The notes: a model not told the origin generated them from the letters alone. Counted from the first letter of the stretch, positions 1 through 10,207 are shown. The stretch: DNA of 64,000 nt from Grimontia hollisae CIP 101886 (GCF_000176515.1 NZ_ADAQ01000008.1:62001-126000), one strand, 5' to 3'. Made by a program: numbers and translations.

Positions 1-2400
1 ACCCTCAAGGATGTTGAACTGCAAACCCCGATGCAGGTATACAGCGCCGACGGTAAACTGATTTCCCAGTTTGGTGAAAAACGCCGTATCCCAGTCATTT
101 ATAAAGACATCCCACAGGATCTCATTGATGCGCTTATCGCCACCGAGGACAGTCGTTTCTACGATCACCCAGGTATTGACCCTATCGGTATTACCCGTGC
201 GGCTATCGTGGTGGCAATGTCCGGCAGTGCCAAGCAGGGAGCGAGTACGATTACCCAGCAGCTGGCACGTAACTTCTTCCTTTCCAACGAGAAGAAGATC
301 ATGCGTAAAATCAAAGAGATTTTTATCGCTATCCACATCGAGCAACTGCTGACCAAGCAGGAAATCATGGAGCTGTACGTTAACAAGATTTTCCTGGGTT
401 ACCGTTCTTATGGTTTTGGCGCAGCAGCGCGGGTTTATTTCGGCAAAGACCTCAATGATCTGACTCTGAGTGAAATCGCGACCCTGGCCGGTATGCCCAA
501 AGCCCCCTCAACCATGAACCCAATTTATTCATTGGAACGTGCAACCCATCGCCGCAACGTGGTGCTGAAGCGTATGCTCGATGAAAGTTACATTACCCGC
601 TCTGAATATGAACAGGCGAGAAATGAGCCGATTATCGCCCGCTACCACGGCGCAGAAATCGAAATCGACGCGCCCTATATTGCAGAGATGGCACGCGCCT
701 GGGCTGTAGAAAAATACGGTGAAGATGTCTACGAGTCAGGCATCAAAATCTACACTACGGTTGACTCACGCCTGCAACAGGCTGCGGAAAACGCTGCGTT
801 AAACAACCTGCTGGCATATGACGAGCGCCATGGCTACCGCGGCGCTGTCGCTACCCTTTGGAAGGCTGGTACGGCCCCCTGGGATGCAGAAAAGATTGCA
901 GAACACCTGAATAAACAACCGACGTATGGCTGGCTCAACCCAGCCGTCGTGATGGCAGTGGCAGGTAAAACCGCACAAGTGATAATGCAAAGCGGGGAAA
1001 CGGTTACCCTGCCTTGGAATGGCCTGAAGTGGGCACGCCGTTACAAAACGGATAACCGCCAGGGCACAGCACCAAAACAGGCAGCCGACATCCTGACTGC
1101 CGGTGAACAAATATGGGTTCGCCAGGTGGGTAACGAATGGCATTTAAGTCAGGTACCGGATGCAAACACTGCCATGGTTGCGATGTCGCCGGAAAACGGC
1201 GCTATCAAGGCACTGGTTGGTGGCTTTAACTTTGTCCACAGCAAGTTTAACCGCGCCACCCAATCCGTACGCCAGGTTGGTTCGGCTATTAAGCCATTCA
1301 TTTATTCCGCAGCCTTGGATCAGGGCATGACGCTGGCCACCCTGATTAACGATGCCCCCATCAACAAATGGGACTCCAGTCAGGGGACTGCATGGCGTCC
1401 GAAAAACTCGCCACCGACGTATAGCGGTCCAACCCGCGTTCGCATCGGTCTGGCTCAGTCAAAAAACGTCATGGCCGTTCGCGTGCTACGTAAAGTAGGT
1501 CTGGATGAAACCATTGACTTCCTGACCCGCTTTGGCTTTAAACATGACGACCTGCCACGCTCTGAAACACTGGCGCTCGGGGCAGGCAGCCTGACACCAA
1601 TGGAAGTGGCGCAGGGCTTCAGTGTGTTCGCCAATGGCGGCTACTACCTCAAACCTTACTATATCAGCAAGGTGGAAGATCCGTTTGGTGAATTGCTGTT
1701 TACGGCCAAACCACAATCCATCTGCCATGAAAACTGTGGCAACATGCGCTCCCAGCTAGACGCTGACAACCTGATGGAAGAAGAAAACCTGCTTGAGCAA
1801 ACGGCAGCAATGGAAAACGAACCGGCATATGCCCCCCAGGTGATCAGCGAGCAAAACGCTTTTCTGGTGCGTGAGATGCTGGAAGCCAACATCTGGGGCG
1901 GTGGTGACTGGGCGCAGGGAACAGGTTGGAACGGCACTGGCTGGCGCGCCCAAAAGCCACTGAACCGACGTGATATTGGCGGCAAAACCGGTACCACCAA
2001 TGATTCAAAAGATGCCTGGTACAGCGGTTTTGCACCGGGGCTGGTGGCCACCGTCTGGGTTGGCTTTGACGACCACTCACGGACACTTGGACGCACCTCA
2101 CACAACGCAAATCTGGACAATACTCAGGTTTCCGGTGCGGAAGCCGGCGCAAAGACGGCCCAGCCCGCCTGGATAGACTTTATGGTCGATGCCCTGGTTG
2201 ACGTCCCGGAGCAACGTAAGGTGATCCCGTCAGATATTGTGAAAGTGCGCATCGACCGTGACACCGGCCTGCTGACCCGCAGCAATGACAGCAGCTCGCT
2301 GTTTGAGTACTTCGAGAAAGGCACCGAGCCGACCGAGTACGTGTCTTCTGCTGCCACCAACGGCAATATTTATGAATCAGAAGGTGAGGAGCTGTTCTAA
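1..2400 (+). CDS. mrcA: Penicillin-binding protein 1A (partial, 5' end outside window)
   Basis: Bifunctional class A PBP of the inner membrane that polymerises and crosslinks peptidoglycan. The frame is open from base 1, so the true start and the N-terminal membrane anchor (about 50 residues by comparison with E. coli) lie upstream; the first ATG at 31 is internal. The GT51 transglycosylase domain shows EDSRFYDH with the catalytic Glu at codon 145. The transpeptidase motifs are all present: SAIK (Ser codon at 1282), SKN and KTGTT. An OB-like insert lies between the two domains. The protein ends in EELF, like other PBP1A proteins. A strong hairpin follows the stop and is shared with the convergent oxyR. 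Confidence 0.97.
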   Translation, partial: TLKDVELQTPMQVYSADGKLISQFGEKRRIPVIYKDIPQDLIDALIATEDSRFYDHPGIDPIGITRAAIVVAMSGSAKQGASTITQQLARNFFLSNEKKIMRKIKEIFIAIHIEQLLTKQEIMELYVNKIFLGYRSYGFGAAARVYFGKDLNDLTLSEIATLAGMPKAPSTMNPIYSLERATHRRNVVLKRMLDESYITRSEYEQARNEPIIARYHGAEIEIDAPYIAEMARAWAVEKYGEDVYESGIKIYTTVDSRLQQAAENAALNNLLAYDERHGYRGAVATLWKAGTAPWDAEKIAEHLNKQPTYGWLNPAVVMAVAGKTAQVIMQSGETVTLPWNGLKWARRYKTDNRQGTAPKQAADILTAGEQIWVRQVGNEWHLSQVPDANTAMVAMSPENGAIKALVGGFNFVHSKFNRATQSVRQVGSAIKPFIYSAALDQGMTLATLINDAPINKWDSSQGTAWRPKNSPPTYSGPTRVRIGLAQSKNVMAVRVLRKVGLDETIDFLTRFGFKHDDLPRSETLALGAGSLTPMEVAQGFSVFANGGYYLKPYYISKVEDPFGELLFTAKPQSICHENCGNMRSQLDADNLMEEENLLEQTAAMENEPAYAPQVISEQNAFLVREMLEANIWGGGDWAQGTGWNGTGWRAQKPLNRRDIGGKTGTTNDSKDAWYSGFAPGLVATVWVGFDDHSRTLGRTSHNANLDNTQVSGAEAGAKTAQPAWIDFMVDALVDVPEQRKVIPSDIVKVRIDRDTGLLTRSNDSSSLFEYFEKGTEPTEYVSSAATNGNIYESEGEELF

Positions 2401-2412
2401 CGCTTTCATCAA

Positions 2413-2448
2413 AGACAACAAAGGCGCCAACCGGCGCCTTTGTTGTCT
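2413..2448. terminator. Bidirectional terminator between mrcA and oxyR
   Basis: A perfect 16-bp inverted repeat with a 4-nt loop (arms 2413-2428 and 2433-2448, GC-rich core GGCGCC) lies between the convergent stops of mrcA and oxyR. Short T-rich flanks fit termination in both directions. Confidence 0.85.
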
Positions 2449-2453
2449 CTGTT

Positions 2454-3359
2454 TTAGCTGACCGGATTGCAAACTCCGGTCATGGTCTCAGAGATCACAC
2501 CAGCCAGCTTCTCATAGCGGGCGCGCAGCGGTGAACCCGGGCGGTAAGCTAAAATGACCAGCCGCTGTGGCTCAGGATCAACCGCTTTGACATACACAAC
2601 ACCATCACGATGCATACTCTCCGGCACAGACAATTTCGGCAGCAAGGTGATACCGGTTTGTGCTGCAACCATGTTTCTCAGGGTTTCCAGACTGGTTGCA
2701 CGAAAACGTGCGTCTTCCTTGGCACCGGCGGCAAAGCAAAACCCCATCGCCTGATCGCGAAGGCAATGACCATCAGCCAACATCAGTAACGTCTCTCCCT
2801 GCAGATTGGGCATTGGCACTTCTTTCTCATTGACCCATTTATGGCCTTCAGGCAACGCCAGCAACATAGGTTCAAGATAAAGCGGGATTTCCTTGAAGTG
2901 TTCTGTCTCTTTCACTGACGCCAGAATGATGCAATCCAACCTCCCTTCATCCAACTGCTGTACCAATTGTTGGGTCTGGGCCTCATGCAGGAAAAGCTCA
3001 AGCTCCGGGAATGCTTTTTTTACAACAGGCACGATGTGTGGCAACAAATAAGGGCCAACCGTTGGAATAAAACCCACATGCAGTGGACCGGCCATCTCCT
3101 CCCCCTGCTGACTTGCCATCTCTTCAAGCACCCTGACTTCCATCAGGATCTTCTGCGCCTGGCGAACCAGTTGCATCCCCGCATCCGTAAACAGCACTTT
3201 GCGGCTGGTACGTTCCAGCAATACCACACCCAGCTCATCCTCCAATTTGCGGATTTGGCCGCTTAATGTTGGCTGGCTAACAAAACAGGCTTCCGCTGCT
3301 TTTCTGAAATGCTGGTGCTCAGACAGCGCTACCAGGTATTCGAGATCGCGAATATTCAC
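2454..3359 (-). CDS. oxyR: OxyR hydrogen-peroxide-sensing LysR-type regulator
   Basis: LysR-family activator of peroxide defence. The N-terminal winged helix (SQPTLSGQIRKLE) is followed by the regulatory domain. With a GTG start at 3359 the protein has 301 residues, and its redox cysteines in GHCLRDQAMGFC fall at 199 and 208, exactly as in E. coli OxyR. I chose this GTG over the upstream GTG at 3383 because AGAGG lies six bases before it and the family starts with NIRDLEYL. It diverges from the peroxiredoxin-glutaredoxin gene with an OxyR-like operator between them, which suggests autoregulation and direct control of the neighbour. Confidence 0.96.
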   Translation of the reverse strand: MNIRDLEYLVALSEHQHFRKAAEACFVSQPTLSGQIRKLEDELGVVLLERTSRKVLFTDAGMQLVRQAQKILMEVRVLEEMASQQGEEMAGPLHVGFIPTVGPYLLPHIVPVVKKAFPELELFLHEAQTQQLVQQLDEGRLDCIILASVKETEHFKEIPLYLEPMLLALPEGHKWVNEKEVPMPNLQGETLLMLADGHCLRDQAMGFCFAAGAKEDARFRATSLETLRNMVAAQTGITLLPKLSVPESMHRDGVVYVKAVDPEPQRLVILAYRPGSPLRARYEKLAGVISETMTGVCNPVS

Positions 3360-3370
3360 ACCACACCTCT

Positions 3371-3420
3371 TGATAGTTTTCACTTATTAAAATGATAAAC
3401 CCAATCAATTAGAACTATCC
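3371..3420. promoter_or_regulatory. Candidate OxyR operator
   Basis: ATAGTTTTCACTTAT at 3373-3387 matches the OxyR half-site pattern ATAGnTnnnAnCTAT in all but one position. Seven bases later ATAAACCCAATCAAT is a weaker second half. The outer bases also form an inverted repeat, GATAGTT at 3372-3378 against AACTATC at 3413-3419. The site lies just upstream of the oxyR start and about 85 bp before the divergent peroxiredoxin gene. Confidence 0.6.
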
Positions 3421-3503
3421 ACCCCTTTCCCCCTAATATACACACATCAACCGGGAAATCCGGGCTAACAAATTGAAATAAAACATATTTAAAAGGTAAT
3501 ACA

Positions 3504-4235
3504 ATGGAGTTTATGAACAAAGAAGGCCAAAAAGTACCAAGCGTGACATTCCCAACCCGCCAGGGTGATCAATGGGTAAACGTGACGACCGACGAGCTGT
3601 TTGCCGGTAAAACGGTAGTGGTATTCAGCTTGCCAGGTGCTTTCACCCCAACATGTTCCTCAACACACCTGCCACGCTATAACGAGCTGTATCCGGTGTT
3701 TAAAGAACAGGGTGTTGACGACATTCTTTGTATCTCTGTGAACGATACATTTGTGATGAACGCATGGAAAGCCGATCAAAAAGCAGACAACATCACCTTC
3801 ATCCCAGACGGCAACGCAGCATTCACCCGCGGCATGGGAATGGCCGTTGCCAAAGATGACCTAGGTTTCGGTGAGCGTTCATGGCGTTACAGCATGCTGG
3901 TAAAAGACGGCGTGATCGAAAAGATGTTCATTGAACCTAACGAGCCAGGCGACCCGTTTAAGGTGTCTGACGCCGACACTATGCTGAACTACATCGCACC
4001 GGATCATAAGCTGCAAGAATCAATTACGGTATTCAGCAAACCAGGTTGTCCTTTCTGTGCCAAGGCAAAACAACTGCTTATCGACAACAAGCTACAATTT
4101 GAAGAAATTGTGCTGGGTCAAGATGCGACCACGGTGAGCCTGCGTGCAGTCAGCGGCCGTGCAACCGTGCCTCAGGTATTCATTGGCGGTAAACATATCG
4201 GTGGCAGCGACGAGCTGGAAGCGTACTTCGCATAA
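3504..4235 (+). CDS. Peroxiredoxin-glutaredoxin hybrid protein
   Basis: Glutathione-dependent peroxidase in which a Prx5-type peroxiredoxin is fused to its own glutaredoxin. Residues 1-165 carry the peroxidatic motif PGAFTPTC (Cys51). Residues 172-243 form a glutaredoxin with CPFC at 182-185 and the TVPQVF loop. It should reduce hydrogen and organic peroxides in the cytoplasm, recycled by glutathione. The start at 3504 has AAAGG about eight bases upstream; an ATG at 3513 is possible. It diverges from oxyR and is followed by a Lpd-like reductase, so the three probably form an OxyR-controlled unit. A hairpin (4245-4262) after the stop may trim or attenuate the transcript. Confidence 0.95.
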   Translation: MEFMNKEGQKVPSVTFPTRQGDQWVNVTTDELFAGKTVVVFSLPGAFTPTCSSTHLPRYNELYPVFKEQGVDDILCISVNDTFVMNAWKADQKADNITFIPDGNAAFTRGMGMAVAKDDLGFGERSWRYSMLVKDGVIEKMFIEPNEPGDPFKVSDADTMLNYIAPDHKLQESITVFSKPGCPFCAKAKQLLIDNKLQFEEIVLGQDATTVSLRAVSGRATVPQVFIGGKHIGGSDELEAYFA

Positions 4236-4244
4236 CACCGACAG

Positions 4245-4270
4245 GGGCAGCGCAAGCTGCCCTGCCTTTT
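4245..4270 (+). terminator. Intergenic hairpin after the peroxiredoxin gene
   Basis: GGGCAGC / GCTGCCC arms (4245-4251, 4256-4262) with a GCAA loop are followed by TGCCTTTT. It may be a leaky terminator or attenuator before the Lpd-like gene. Confidence 0.5.
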
Positions 4271-4315
4271 CAAAACGACATTAACGCTTATCACTGGAAT
4301 GACCCGGAGAAAAAC

Positions 4316-5767
4316 ATGAACACCTTGAATGTAGATGTTGCCATTATCGGTGGAGGCACGGCAGGCCTTGGTGCATACCGTGCAGCCAAAGCCCATACCG
4401 ACAGTGTTGTGATCATTGAAGGCGGCCCTTACGGCACCACCTGTGCACGCGTGGGATGTATGCCATCCAAACTGCTGATTGCCGCCGCAGAAGCAGTGCA
4501 CCACATTAAGAAAGCGCCGGGTTTTGGAATACATCCTCAAGGTGACATCAACATCAACGGCCGGGAAGTGATGGATCGCGTCAAGCGCGAGCGTGACCGC
4601 TTCGTTGGCTTTGTTCTTGAAGGTGTCGACGAGATCCCCGCAGAAGACAAAATTGCCGGTTACGCAAAATTCGTCAATGACAACACGCTGTTGGTCGATG
4701 ACCACACCCGCATTGAAGCGAAACGCATCGTGATCGCGACTGGCTCACGTCCAACCTGGCCTGCCCCCTGGAACGAGCTGGGCGATCGCCTGGTCGTCAA
4801 CGACGACGTGTTTGAGTGGGATGACCTGCCAGAATCTGTCGCTGTTTTTGGCCCGGGCGTCATCGGCCTTGAGCTTGGCCAGTCACTGCACCGCCTTGGC
4901 GTGAAAGTGAACGTATTCGGGGTCGGCGGTCAGGTGGGCCCACTGACAGACCCAGCGGTAATGGCCTATGCCAACAACGCGTTTAACGAAGAGTTTTATC
5001 TCGACGCTGACGCCAACATCGAAGAGATGGTGCGCGAAGGCGATAAGGTTCATATCCGCTACCTCGACAAACAAGGCAAGCAACAACAGATTCAGGTCGA
5101 CTATGTGCTGGCAGCTACCGGTCGTCGCCCAAACATCGACAAGCTGGATATCGAAAACACCGGCATGGTACTGGATGCGCGAGGTGTGCCAACGGCTGAC
5201 CCCTACACCATGCAAACCAGCGTGCCGACGATTTTCATCGCCGGGGATGCCAGCAACCAAATCCCTCTGCTGCACGAAGCGGCGGATCAGGGTCGTATTG
5301 CTGGTGACAACGCAGGTCGTTTCCCGGATATCCGTGCCGGGTTGCGCCGCAGCAAAATCGCTGCCGTGTTCTCCGACCCGCAAATCGCCATGGTGGGAGA
5401 AACCTACAAGGAAATCACTGAACGCCTCGGTAAATGTGGCTGTTTTGAAACCGGTGTGGTGTCATTTGAAAATCAGGGCCGCTCACGGGTGATGCTGCGC
5501 AACAAAGGCGTGCTACACGTTTACGGCGAACAAGGCACTGGCCGTTTCCTTGGTGCAGAGATGATAGGCCCGAATGCGGAGCACCTCGCACACCTGTTGG
5601 CCTGGGCACACCAGAACCAGATGACCATTTCGCAGATGCTGGATATGCCTTTCTATCACCCTGTGATTGAAGAAGGTGTCCGTACTGCCCTGCGAGACCT
5701 GAATGCCAAACTGCACTTAGGTCCTGAAATGATTAAACATTGCCTGGATTGCGGTCCTGGCTGTTAA
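4316..5767 (+). CDS. Dihydrolipoyl dehydrogenase-like flavin disulfide reductase
   Basis: Pyridine nucleotide-disulfide oxidoreductase of the Lpd family, 483 residues. The FAD-binding GGGTAG motif lies near residues 12-17. The redox disulfide is C43-ARVG-C48, the NAD-binding GPGVIG motif is mid-protein, GDAS is the second FAD contact, and FYHPVIEEG carries the active-site His/Glu. It is not beside aceEF or sucAB, so it is unlikely to be the E3 of the ketoacid dehydrogenases. Its place behind oxyR and the peroxiredoxin-glutaredoxin hybrid suggests a redox-defence role; that is inference. The C-terminus ends in CLDCGPGC, three cysteines that canonical Lpd lacks. Confidence 0.9.
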   Translation: MNTLNVDVAIIGGGTAGLGAYRAAKAHTDSVVIIEGGPYGTTCARVGCMPSKLLIAAAEAVHHIKKAPGFGIHPQGDININGREVMDRVKRERDRFVGFVLEGVDEIPAEDKIAGYAKFVNDNTLLVDDHTRIEAKRIVIATGSRPTWPAPWNELGDRLVVNDDVFEWDDLPESVAVFGPGVIGLELGQSLHRLGVKVNVFGVGGQVGPLTDPAVMAYANNAFNEEFYLDADANIEEMVREGDKVHIRYLDKQGKQQQIQVDYVLAATGRRPNIDKLDIENTGMVLDARGVPTADPYTMQTSVPTIFIAGDASNQIPLLHEAADQGRIAGDNAGRFPDIRAGLRRSKIAAVFSDPQIAMVGETYKEITERLGKCGCFETGVVSFENQGRSRVMLRNKGVLHVYGEQGTGRFLGAEMIGPNAEHLAHLLAWAHQNQMTISQMLDMPFYHPVIEEGVRTALRDLNAKLHLGPEMIKHCLDCGPGC

Positions 5768-5860
5768 AAGACTCAAGCGACAACCAGAAACCTGAGCAAA
5801 GTCATCCCCTTACTTGCATAACTTGCACGTTCACAAAACTCCCCCAAGAGTTTGTGCTTT

Positions 5861-5890
5861 GCCCTCCTTTGACGGAGGGCTTTTTTCTTT
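5861..5890 (+). terminator. Rho-independent terminator of the Lpd-like gene
   Basis: GCCCTCC / GGAGGGC arms (5861-5867 and 5874-5880) are followed by TTTTTTCTTT. Confidence 0.9.
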
Positions 5891-5929
5891 GTAGGCTGCA
5901 ACCTGTTGATAAATTTAGGCCAGTTATCC

Positions 5930-6175
5930 ATGAGTTGCCGTTTCTGCCAAGATGCCTCGTTAACGATTCGTGCCAAGCTCGGACGCTGTAAGCGCTGCAT
6001 GATCCAGCTTGCTGTAATGAACCTGGTTCTGTGGCCAATTTGGTTTGTCGGCTTCCGTGACACCCCAACCTCGATTGAATCGATCGCTTTGCTGTTTGGC
6101 GCCGGTGCCAGCGCCCTGCTGCTGACGTTGCACCTGATACTTGCCCCGTTTCGCAGGGACAAATCCAAGATGTAA
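5930..6175 (+). CDS. DUF3624 small membrane protein with zinc-ribbon-like N-terminus
   Basis: Protein of 81 residues resembling the DUF3624 family known from vibrios; function unknown. The N-terminus begins MSCRFC and continues to CKRC, giving two CxxC pairs about 14 residues apart that could bind a metal. Two hydrophobic segments follow (IQLAVMNLVLWPIWFVGF and ALLFGAGASALLLTLHLIL), and the tail is basic. I chose the ATG at 5930 because the conserved cysteine pair follows at once; an in-frame TTG at 5906 would add eight residues. It stands alone between the Lpd-like terminator and a hairpin shared with argH. Confidence 0.8.
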   Translation: MSCRFCQDASLTIRAKLGRCKRCMIQLAVMNLVLWPIWFVGFRDTPTSIESIALLFGAGASALLLTLHLILAPFRRDKSKM

Positions 6176-6200
6176 AAAAACCGGCCTGAGCCGGTTTTTG
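6176..6200. terminator. Bidirectional terminator between DUF3624 and argH
   Basis: AAAAACCGGC / GCCGGTTTTT arms around a CTGA loop, with A-run and T-run on opposite sides, serve both convergent genes. Confidence 0.92.
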
Positions 6201-6221
6201 AATCCGAGTAACCACATCCCT

Positions 6222-8099
6222 TTACGCCACATTGGCTTTGGCAATCAGTCTGTCCTGATCGAATGTAAACTCCAGTGCCACTTCATCACAGGCATGCAGG
6301 CGCGGACAAAGCTCGCAATCTTTCATCACCTTCTCAGGTAACAGGGATTTAGAGGTTGGAATAAAACCCAGTCGCATAAAAAACTCCGGCACCCGTGTTA
6401 ACACGAACACTTTCTTGATCGCCATACTATCGGCTTTTTTCAGCAGATGCTGCACAATCGCACTGCCCTGTCCCTGATGCTGCCAACCGGCCTCCACCCC
6501 CAACGAACGCACTTCCGCAAGCCCGGAGTCATAAACATACAGTGAGGCACAGCCGGTCACTTCCCCCTGATGTTCCGCGACCGCAAAGGAGCCAATATCG
6601 CGCACCAGTTCATTGCGCTCACGCGGCAGGTTTTCACCCAGCCCTGCCCAGTAGGCCACCATGCCTTCAATCGCATCAAGGTCGGTCAGGCGTGCACCGC
6701 GCACTTTGACGCTGGGCGAGTAGCGTTTTTCAAGACGCTTCTCTGCCTGGCTGATGGCGTATTCCACCTGATTCGGTGCCACCCCACCCAGCGCACAACG
6801 CTTCTCAAGGCAGGAATCTATCGTCAGGACAGGATACACATCGTCATCGATCACTGGCGAGAACTGCTTCATCTCCTCAAGGGAGAGCTCTTCCAGCGCG
6901 CAGCCTTTTTCAATCGCCGCGACCACAGCAACACCGACAATATGGTGGGCCTCACGGAATGGTATGCCCTTGGCAACCAGATAATCCGCCAGCTCAGTGG
7001 CGTTGGAATACCCCTGCATTGCCGCTTCCAGCGTACGTTCTTTGTTGATTTTGATGCCATCAAAACAAAGCGCTGCCATCTCAATGCAATCAAACCAGGT
7101 GTCGAGTGCGTCAAACAGCCCTTCCTTGTCTTCCTGCATGTCTTTGTTGTACGCAAGTGGCAGCGCTTTCACTGTCATCATCATCGCAGACATCGCGCCA
7201 TAGACACGGCCGGTTTTACCCCGGATAAGCTCCAGCGCATCCGGGTTTTTCTTCTGTGGCATCAGCGAAGAGCCCGACGTTACGGCATCCGCCAGCTCAA
7301 CAAAGTTGGACTCACCCGAGTTGTAGAAAATAAGGTCTTCCGCCATACGCGACAGGTGCAACATAGACACCGACGCCACCGACATCAGCTCCATCACGTG
7401 GTCACGGTCAGAGACCGAATCCAGACTGTTGCGGGTCGCACGGCGAAAGCCCAGGCTATGGGCTAAGGCTTCACGGTCAATGGGATACGCTGTGCCTGCC
7501 AAGGCGCCAGAACCCAGCGGGCAGGTATCCAGACGGTTCAGGGCATCATTGAGGCGCGAGTAGTCACGTTCAAACATCTCTACGTAAGCCAGACACCAGT
7601 GGGCAAAGGTGACTGGCTGGGCACGTTGAAGATGGGTATAGCCCGGCAGCACCGTGTTCTGGTTTTCTGCCGCCACTTTCACCAACTGGTTTTGCAGTTT
7701 ATCGAGGGCAAGGAGAAGTTGCTGACCCTGCTGCCGACACCAAAGCTTAAGGTCAGTCGCGACCTGATCATTCCGGGAACGACCGGTGTGCAGCTTTTTA
7801 CCCAGATCGCCGACTTTGGCAATCAGTTGCTGCTCCACCCAGCTGTGAATGTCTTCCGCATCCGAGCGCAGGATTTGCTCGGGGTCTTCCATTACCGCCA
7901 GCTTGATTTCGTTCAGCGCCAGCTCAAGGCGTTGTTGCTCCATCTCAGACAACACACCCACTGAACGCAGTGCCTTTGACCAGGCAATCGACCCGACGAT
8001 GTCCTGCTCCGCGAGGCGATAGTCAAAACGCAACGAATCGTTGAACTGCTTGAACCGCATGTCTGCTGCCTGACTAAATCTTCCGCCCCATAGCGCCAT
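6222..8099 (-). CDS. argH: Argininosuccinate lyase fused to GNAT acetyltransferase, ArgH(A)
   Basis: Last enzyme of arginine synthesis, splitting argininosuccinate to arginine and fumarate, here 625 residues against about 457 for plain ArgH. Residues 1-460 are the lyase (start MALWGGRFS, signature [12 protein letters not shown]). Residues about 463-625 form a GNAT domain ([20 protein letters not shown] is the acetyl-CoA loop) like the acetyltransferase part of N-acetylglutamate synthase. Such ArgH(A) fusions are known from vibrios and other marine gammaproteobacteria, where they can supply N-acetylglutamate. AAGGAG precedes the ATG. It is the promoter-distal gene of argCBGH. Confidence 0.97.
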   Translation of the reverse strand: MALWGGRFSQAADMRFKQFNDSLRFDYRLAEQDIVGSIAWSKALRSVGVLSEMEQQRLELALNEIKLAVMEDPEQILRSDAEDIHSWVEQQLIAKVGDLGKKLHTGRSRNDQVATDLKLWCRQQGQQLLLALDKLQNQLVKVAAENQNTVLPGYTHLQRAQPVTFAHWCLAYVEMFERDYSRLNDALNRLDTCPLGSGALAGTAYPIDREALAHSLGFRRATRNSLDSVSDRDHVMELMSVASVSMLHLSRMAEDLIFYNSGESNFVELADAVTSGSSLMPQKKNPDALELIRGKTGRVYGAMSAMMMTVKALPLAYNKDMQEDKEGLFDALDTWFDCIEMAALCFDGIKINKERTLEAAMQGYSNATELADYLVAKGIPFREAHHIVGVAVVAAIEKGCALEELSLEEMKQFSPVIDDDVYPVLTIDSCLEKRCALGGVAPNQVEYAISQAEKRLEKRYSPSVKVRGARLTDLDAIEGMVAYWAGLGENLPRERNELVRDIGSFAVAEHQGEVTGCASLYVYDSGLAEVRSLGVEAGWQHQGQGSAIVQHLLKKADSMAIKKVFVLTRVPEFFMRLGFIPTSKSLLPEKVMKDCELCPRLHACDEVALEFTFDQDRLIAKANVA

Positions 8100-8136
8100 A
8101 TTGACTTCTCCTTAAAACCCGGTTGCTTCCAGCTGT

Positions 8137-9348
8137 CTATTTATGTTTCTTTTCGTTCAGCGCACGAATGCGGCTCGACAGCGAGTAGAGGCGGATAAAG
8201 CCACCAGCATGGCTGTGATCGTATACGTCATCTTCACCAAATGTGGCGAATTCTTCTGAATACAGGCTGTTGAGCGAGCGCTTCTGCACTACTGTAGCCT
8301 GTCCTTTATACAGTTTCACTACCACTTCACCACTCACAGGCTCTGCCAGTGACTCAGCAGCGGCCAACAATGCCTTACACAGCGGGGTGAACCAACGTCC
8401 ATCGTAGATCAGGTGCGACGCTTTCAGGCCAATTTCTTCGCGATATTCGAAGCAGTCTTTATCCAGCACCAACTGCTCAACGCCACGCAAGGCTTCCATC
8501 ATGATAGTGCCCCCCGGGGTTTCATAGCAGCCGCGGGATTTCATGCCAACCAGACGGTTTTCAACGATGTCGATACGGCCAACGCCATGACGCGCCCCTT
8601 TTTCGTTGAGTGTCGTCAGCACCTGATACGGACTCATCCGCTCGCCGTCCACCGCAACCACTTCGCCTTTTTCCACCAGTAGGGACACTGTTTCCGGTTG
8701 GTCCGGTGCCTGCTCAGGGTCAACCGTCCATACCCAGCACAGATCGTTTGGCGCATTCCAGGTATCTTCCAGTACCCCACCTTCGGTGGAAATATGCCAG
8801 GCATTGGCATCACGGCTGTAGATTTTCTCAAGGCTTGCCGTACAGGGAATGTTACGCTCCGCCAGATAATCCAGCAGGGCTTCACGTGAACGCAGGTTCC
8901 ACTCACGCCAGGGGGCTATCACTTTCAGTTGGGGTGCCAGTGCGGCAAACGCACTTTCAAAACGTACCTGATCATTACCTTTACCGGTACAACCGTGACA
9001 CAGTGCATCTGCACCCACTTCCAGTGCACATTCCACCTGCGCTTTGGCGATGATAGGACGCGCCATAGACGTGCCCAGCAGGTATTTACCTTCATAAACG
9101 GCGCCGGTTTTCAGGCTTGGGTAAATGTAGTCGGCAACCATCTCTTCTTTCAGATCAGCGATGTAGCACGCTGATGCGCCGGATGCGATGGCTTTCTCTT
9201 CAATGCCGACCAGCTCTTCTTCGCCCTGACCCACATCGGCAACGAAGGCCACCACTTCACAGTCATAGTTTTCTTTCAGCCATGGAATGATCGCAGACGT
9301 ATCCAGACCGCCAGAGTATGCAAGTACTACCTTTTTGATATCGCTCAT
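8137..9348 (-). CDS. argG: Argininosuccinate synthase
   Basis: ATP-dependent ligation of citrulline and aspartate in arginine synthesis. The 403-residue protein has the N-type ATP pyrophosphatase P-loop AYSGGLDTS near residue 10 and the conserved [13 protein letters not shown] segment. It follows argB by about 70 bp and precedes argH by 37 bp on the same strand, so it is cotranscribed. AAGGAG lies nine bases before the ATG. Confidence 0.97.
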   Translation of the reverse strand: MSDIKKVVLAYSGGLDTSAIIPWLKENYDCEVVAFVADVGQGEEELVGIEEKAIASGASACYIADLKEEMVADYIYPSLKTGAVYEGKYLLGTSMARPIIAKAQVECALEVGADALCHGCTGKGNDQVRFESAFAALAPQLKVIAPWREWNLRSREALLDYLAERNIPCTASLEKIYSRDANAWHISTEGGVLEDTWNAPNDLCWVWTVDPEQAPDQPETVSLLVEKGEVVAVDGERMSPYQVLTTLNEKGARHGVGRIDIVENRLVGMKSRGCYETPGGTIMMEALRGVEQLVLDKDCFEYREEIGLKASHLIYDGRWFTPLCKALLAAAESLAEPVSGEVVVKLYKGQATVVQKRSLNSLYSEEFATFGEDDVYDHSHAGGFIRLYSLSSRIRALNEKKHK

Positions 9349-9417
9349 TTTAACTTCTCCTTGTTGACCGCTCTGACGGTCAGTACAGGCGGTAACGACT
9401 AATAAACTCTGTGTTGA

Positions 9418-10197
9418 TTAAACCGTGAAACAGGTGCCGATATTGCGGCCGCCAAACAGGTCAGCCAGTTTATCGGGATAACGCCAGCTCGCGATCTGGA
9501 TAGGACGACCCAGTGCGTTTGCCGCCTCAAACGCCGCTTTCACTTTGACGATCATGCCGTCGGTGATCACGCCGCTTTCAATTAATTCGCCTGCGGATTT
9601 CTCATCCAGCGTCGGCATCAGCTTGCCTTTGCCATTGAGTACACCGCTGACATCTGACAACAAAACCAGCTCAGCATCCAGCGCCGCCGCAACGGCAACG
9701 GCAGCCTGATCGGCATTGACATTCATCAGTTCGCCTTCTGCATCAATGCCGATAGAGCTGATGATGGGCACCGCACCTGCGGCAAGAATGGCTTGCAGCA
9801 CAGTGGAATCACCGGGTGTTGCCTTGCCAACATTCCCCAGTTCAGGGTCAAGTTGGGTCACCTGGCAAAGGCCACCGTCGGCCAGACTCAGCCCCACGGC
9901 GTTTATGCCGCATTTAATCGCTTCACCCTGAAGTAACTTATTTGCAGTACCGGCCAGTGCGCCGGCCACCACATTGATGTGATCTTTTGGGGTGACACGC
10001 AAACCCTGCTTTTTCTCTACCTTGAGGTTCAGCGCTTTCATCAGATCATCCACCAGATAGCCCCCGCCATGGACAATCACCAGTTCACGGTGCGCCGCTG
10101 TCTGATATTGGTTAATAGCCGCGAAAAGCTTATCCAGCGTTTCTGTACAGGACAGGGCCGCACCACCCAGTTTCACTACCAATGGACGTAAACTCAT
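9418..10197 (-). CDS. argB: Acetylglutamate kinase
   Basis: Phosphorylates N-acetylglutamate, second step of arginine synthesis. Amino acid kinase fold with KLGGAAL at the N-terminus and VHGGG in the substrate loop; 259 residues, normal for the family. I chose the ATG at 10197 because AGGAG lies seven bases upstream; the longer frame to 10215 starts at a TTG inside that ribosome site. It begins 10 bp after the argC stop. Confidence 0.95.
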   Translation of the reverse strand: MSLRPLVVKLGGAALSCTETLDKLFAAINQYQTAAHRELVIVHGGGYLVDDLMKALNLKVEKKQGLRVTPKDHINVVAGALAGTANKLLQGEAIKCGINAVGLSLADGGLCQVTQLDPELGNVGKATPGDSTVLQAILAAGAVPIISSIGIDAEGELMNVNADQAAVAVAAALDAELVLLSDVSGVLNGKGKLMPTLDEKSAGELIESGVITDGMIVKVKAAFEAANALGRPIQIASWRYPDKLADLFGGRNIGTCFTV

Positions 10198-10207
10198 TGC
10201 CGCTCTC

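Noticed and set aside
6570-7466. 298-codon open frame on the plus strand opposite argH
   Set aside because: It is the mirror of a highly conserved gene, has no recognisable domain, and arises from codon bias on the other strand.
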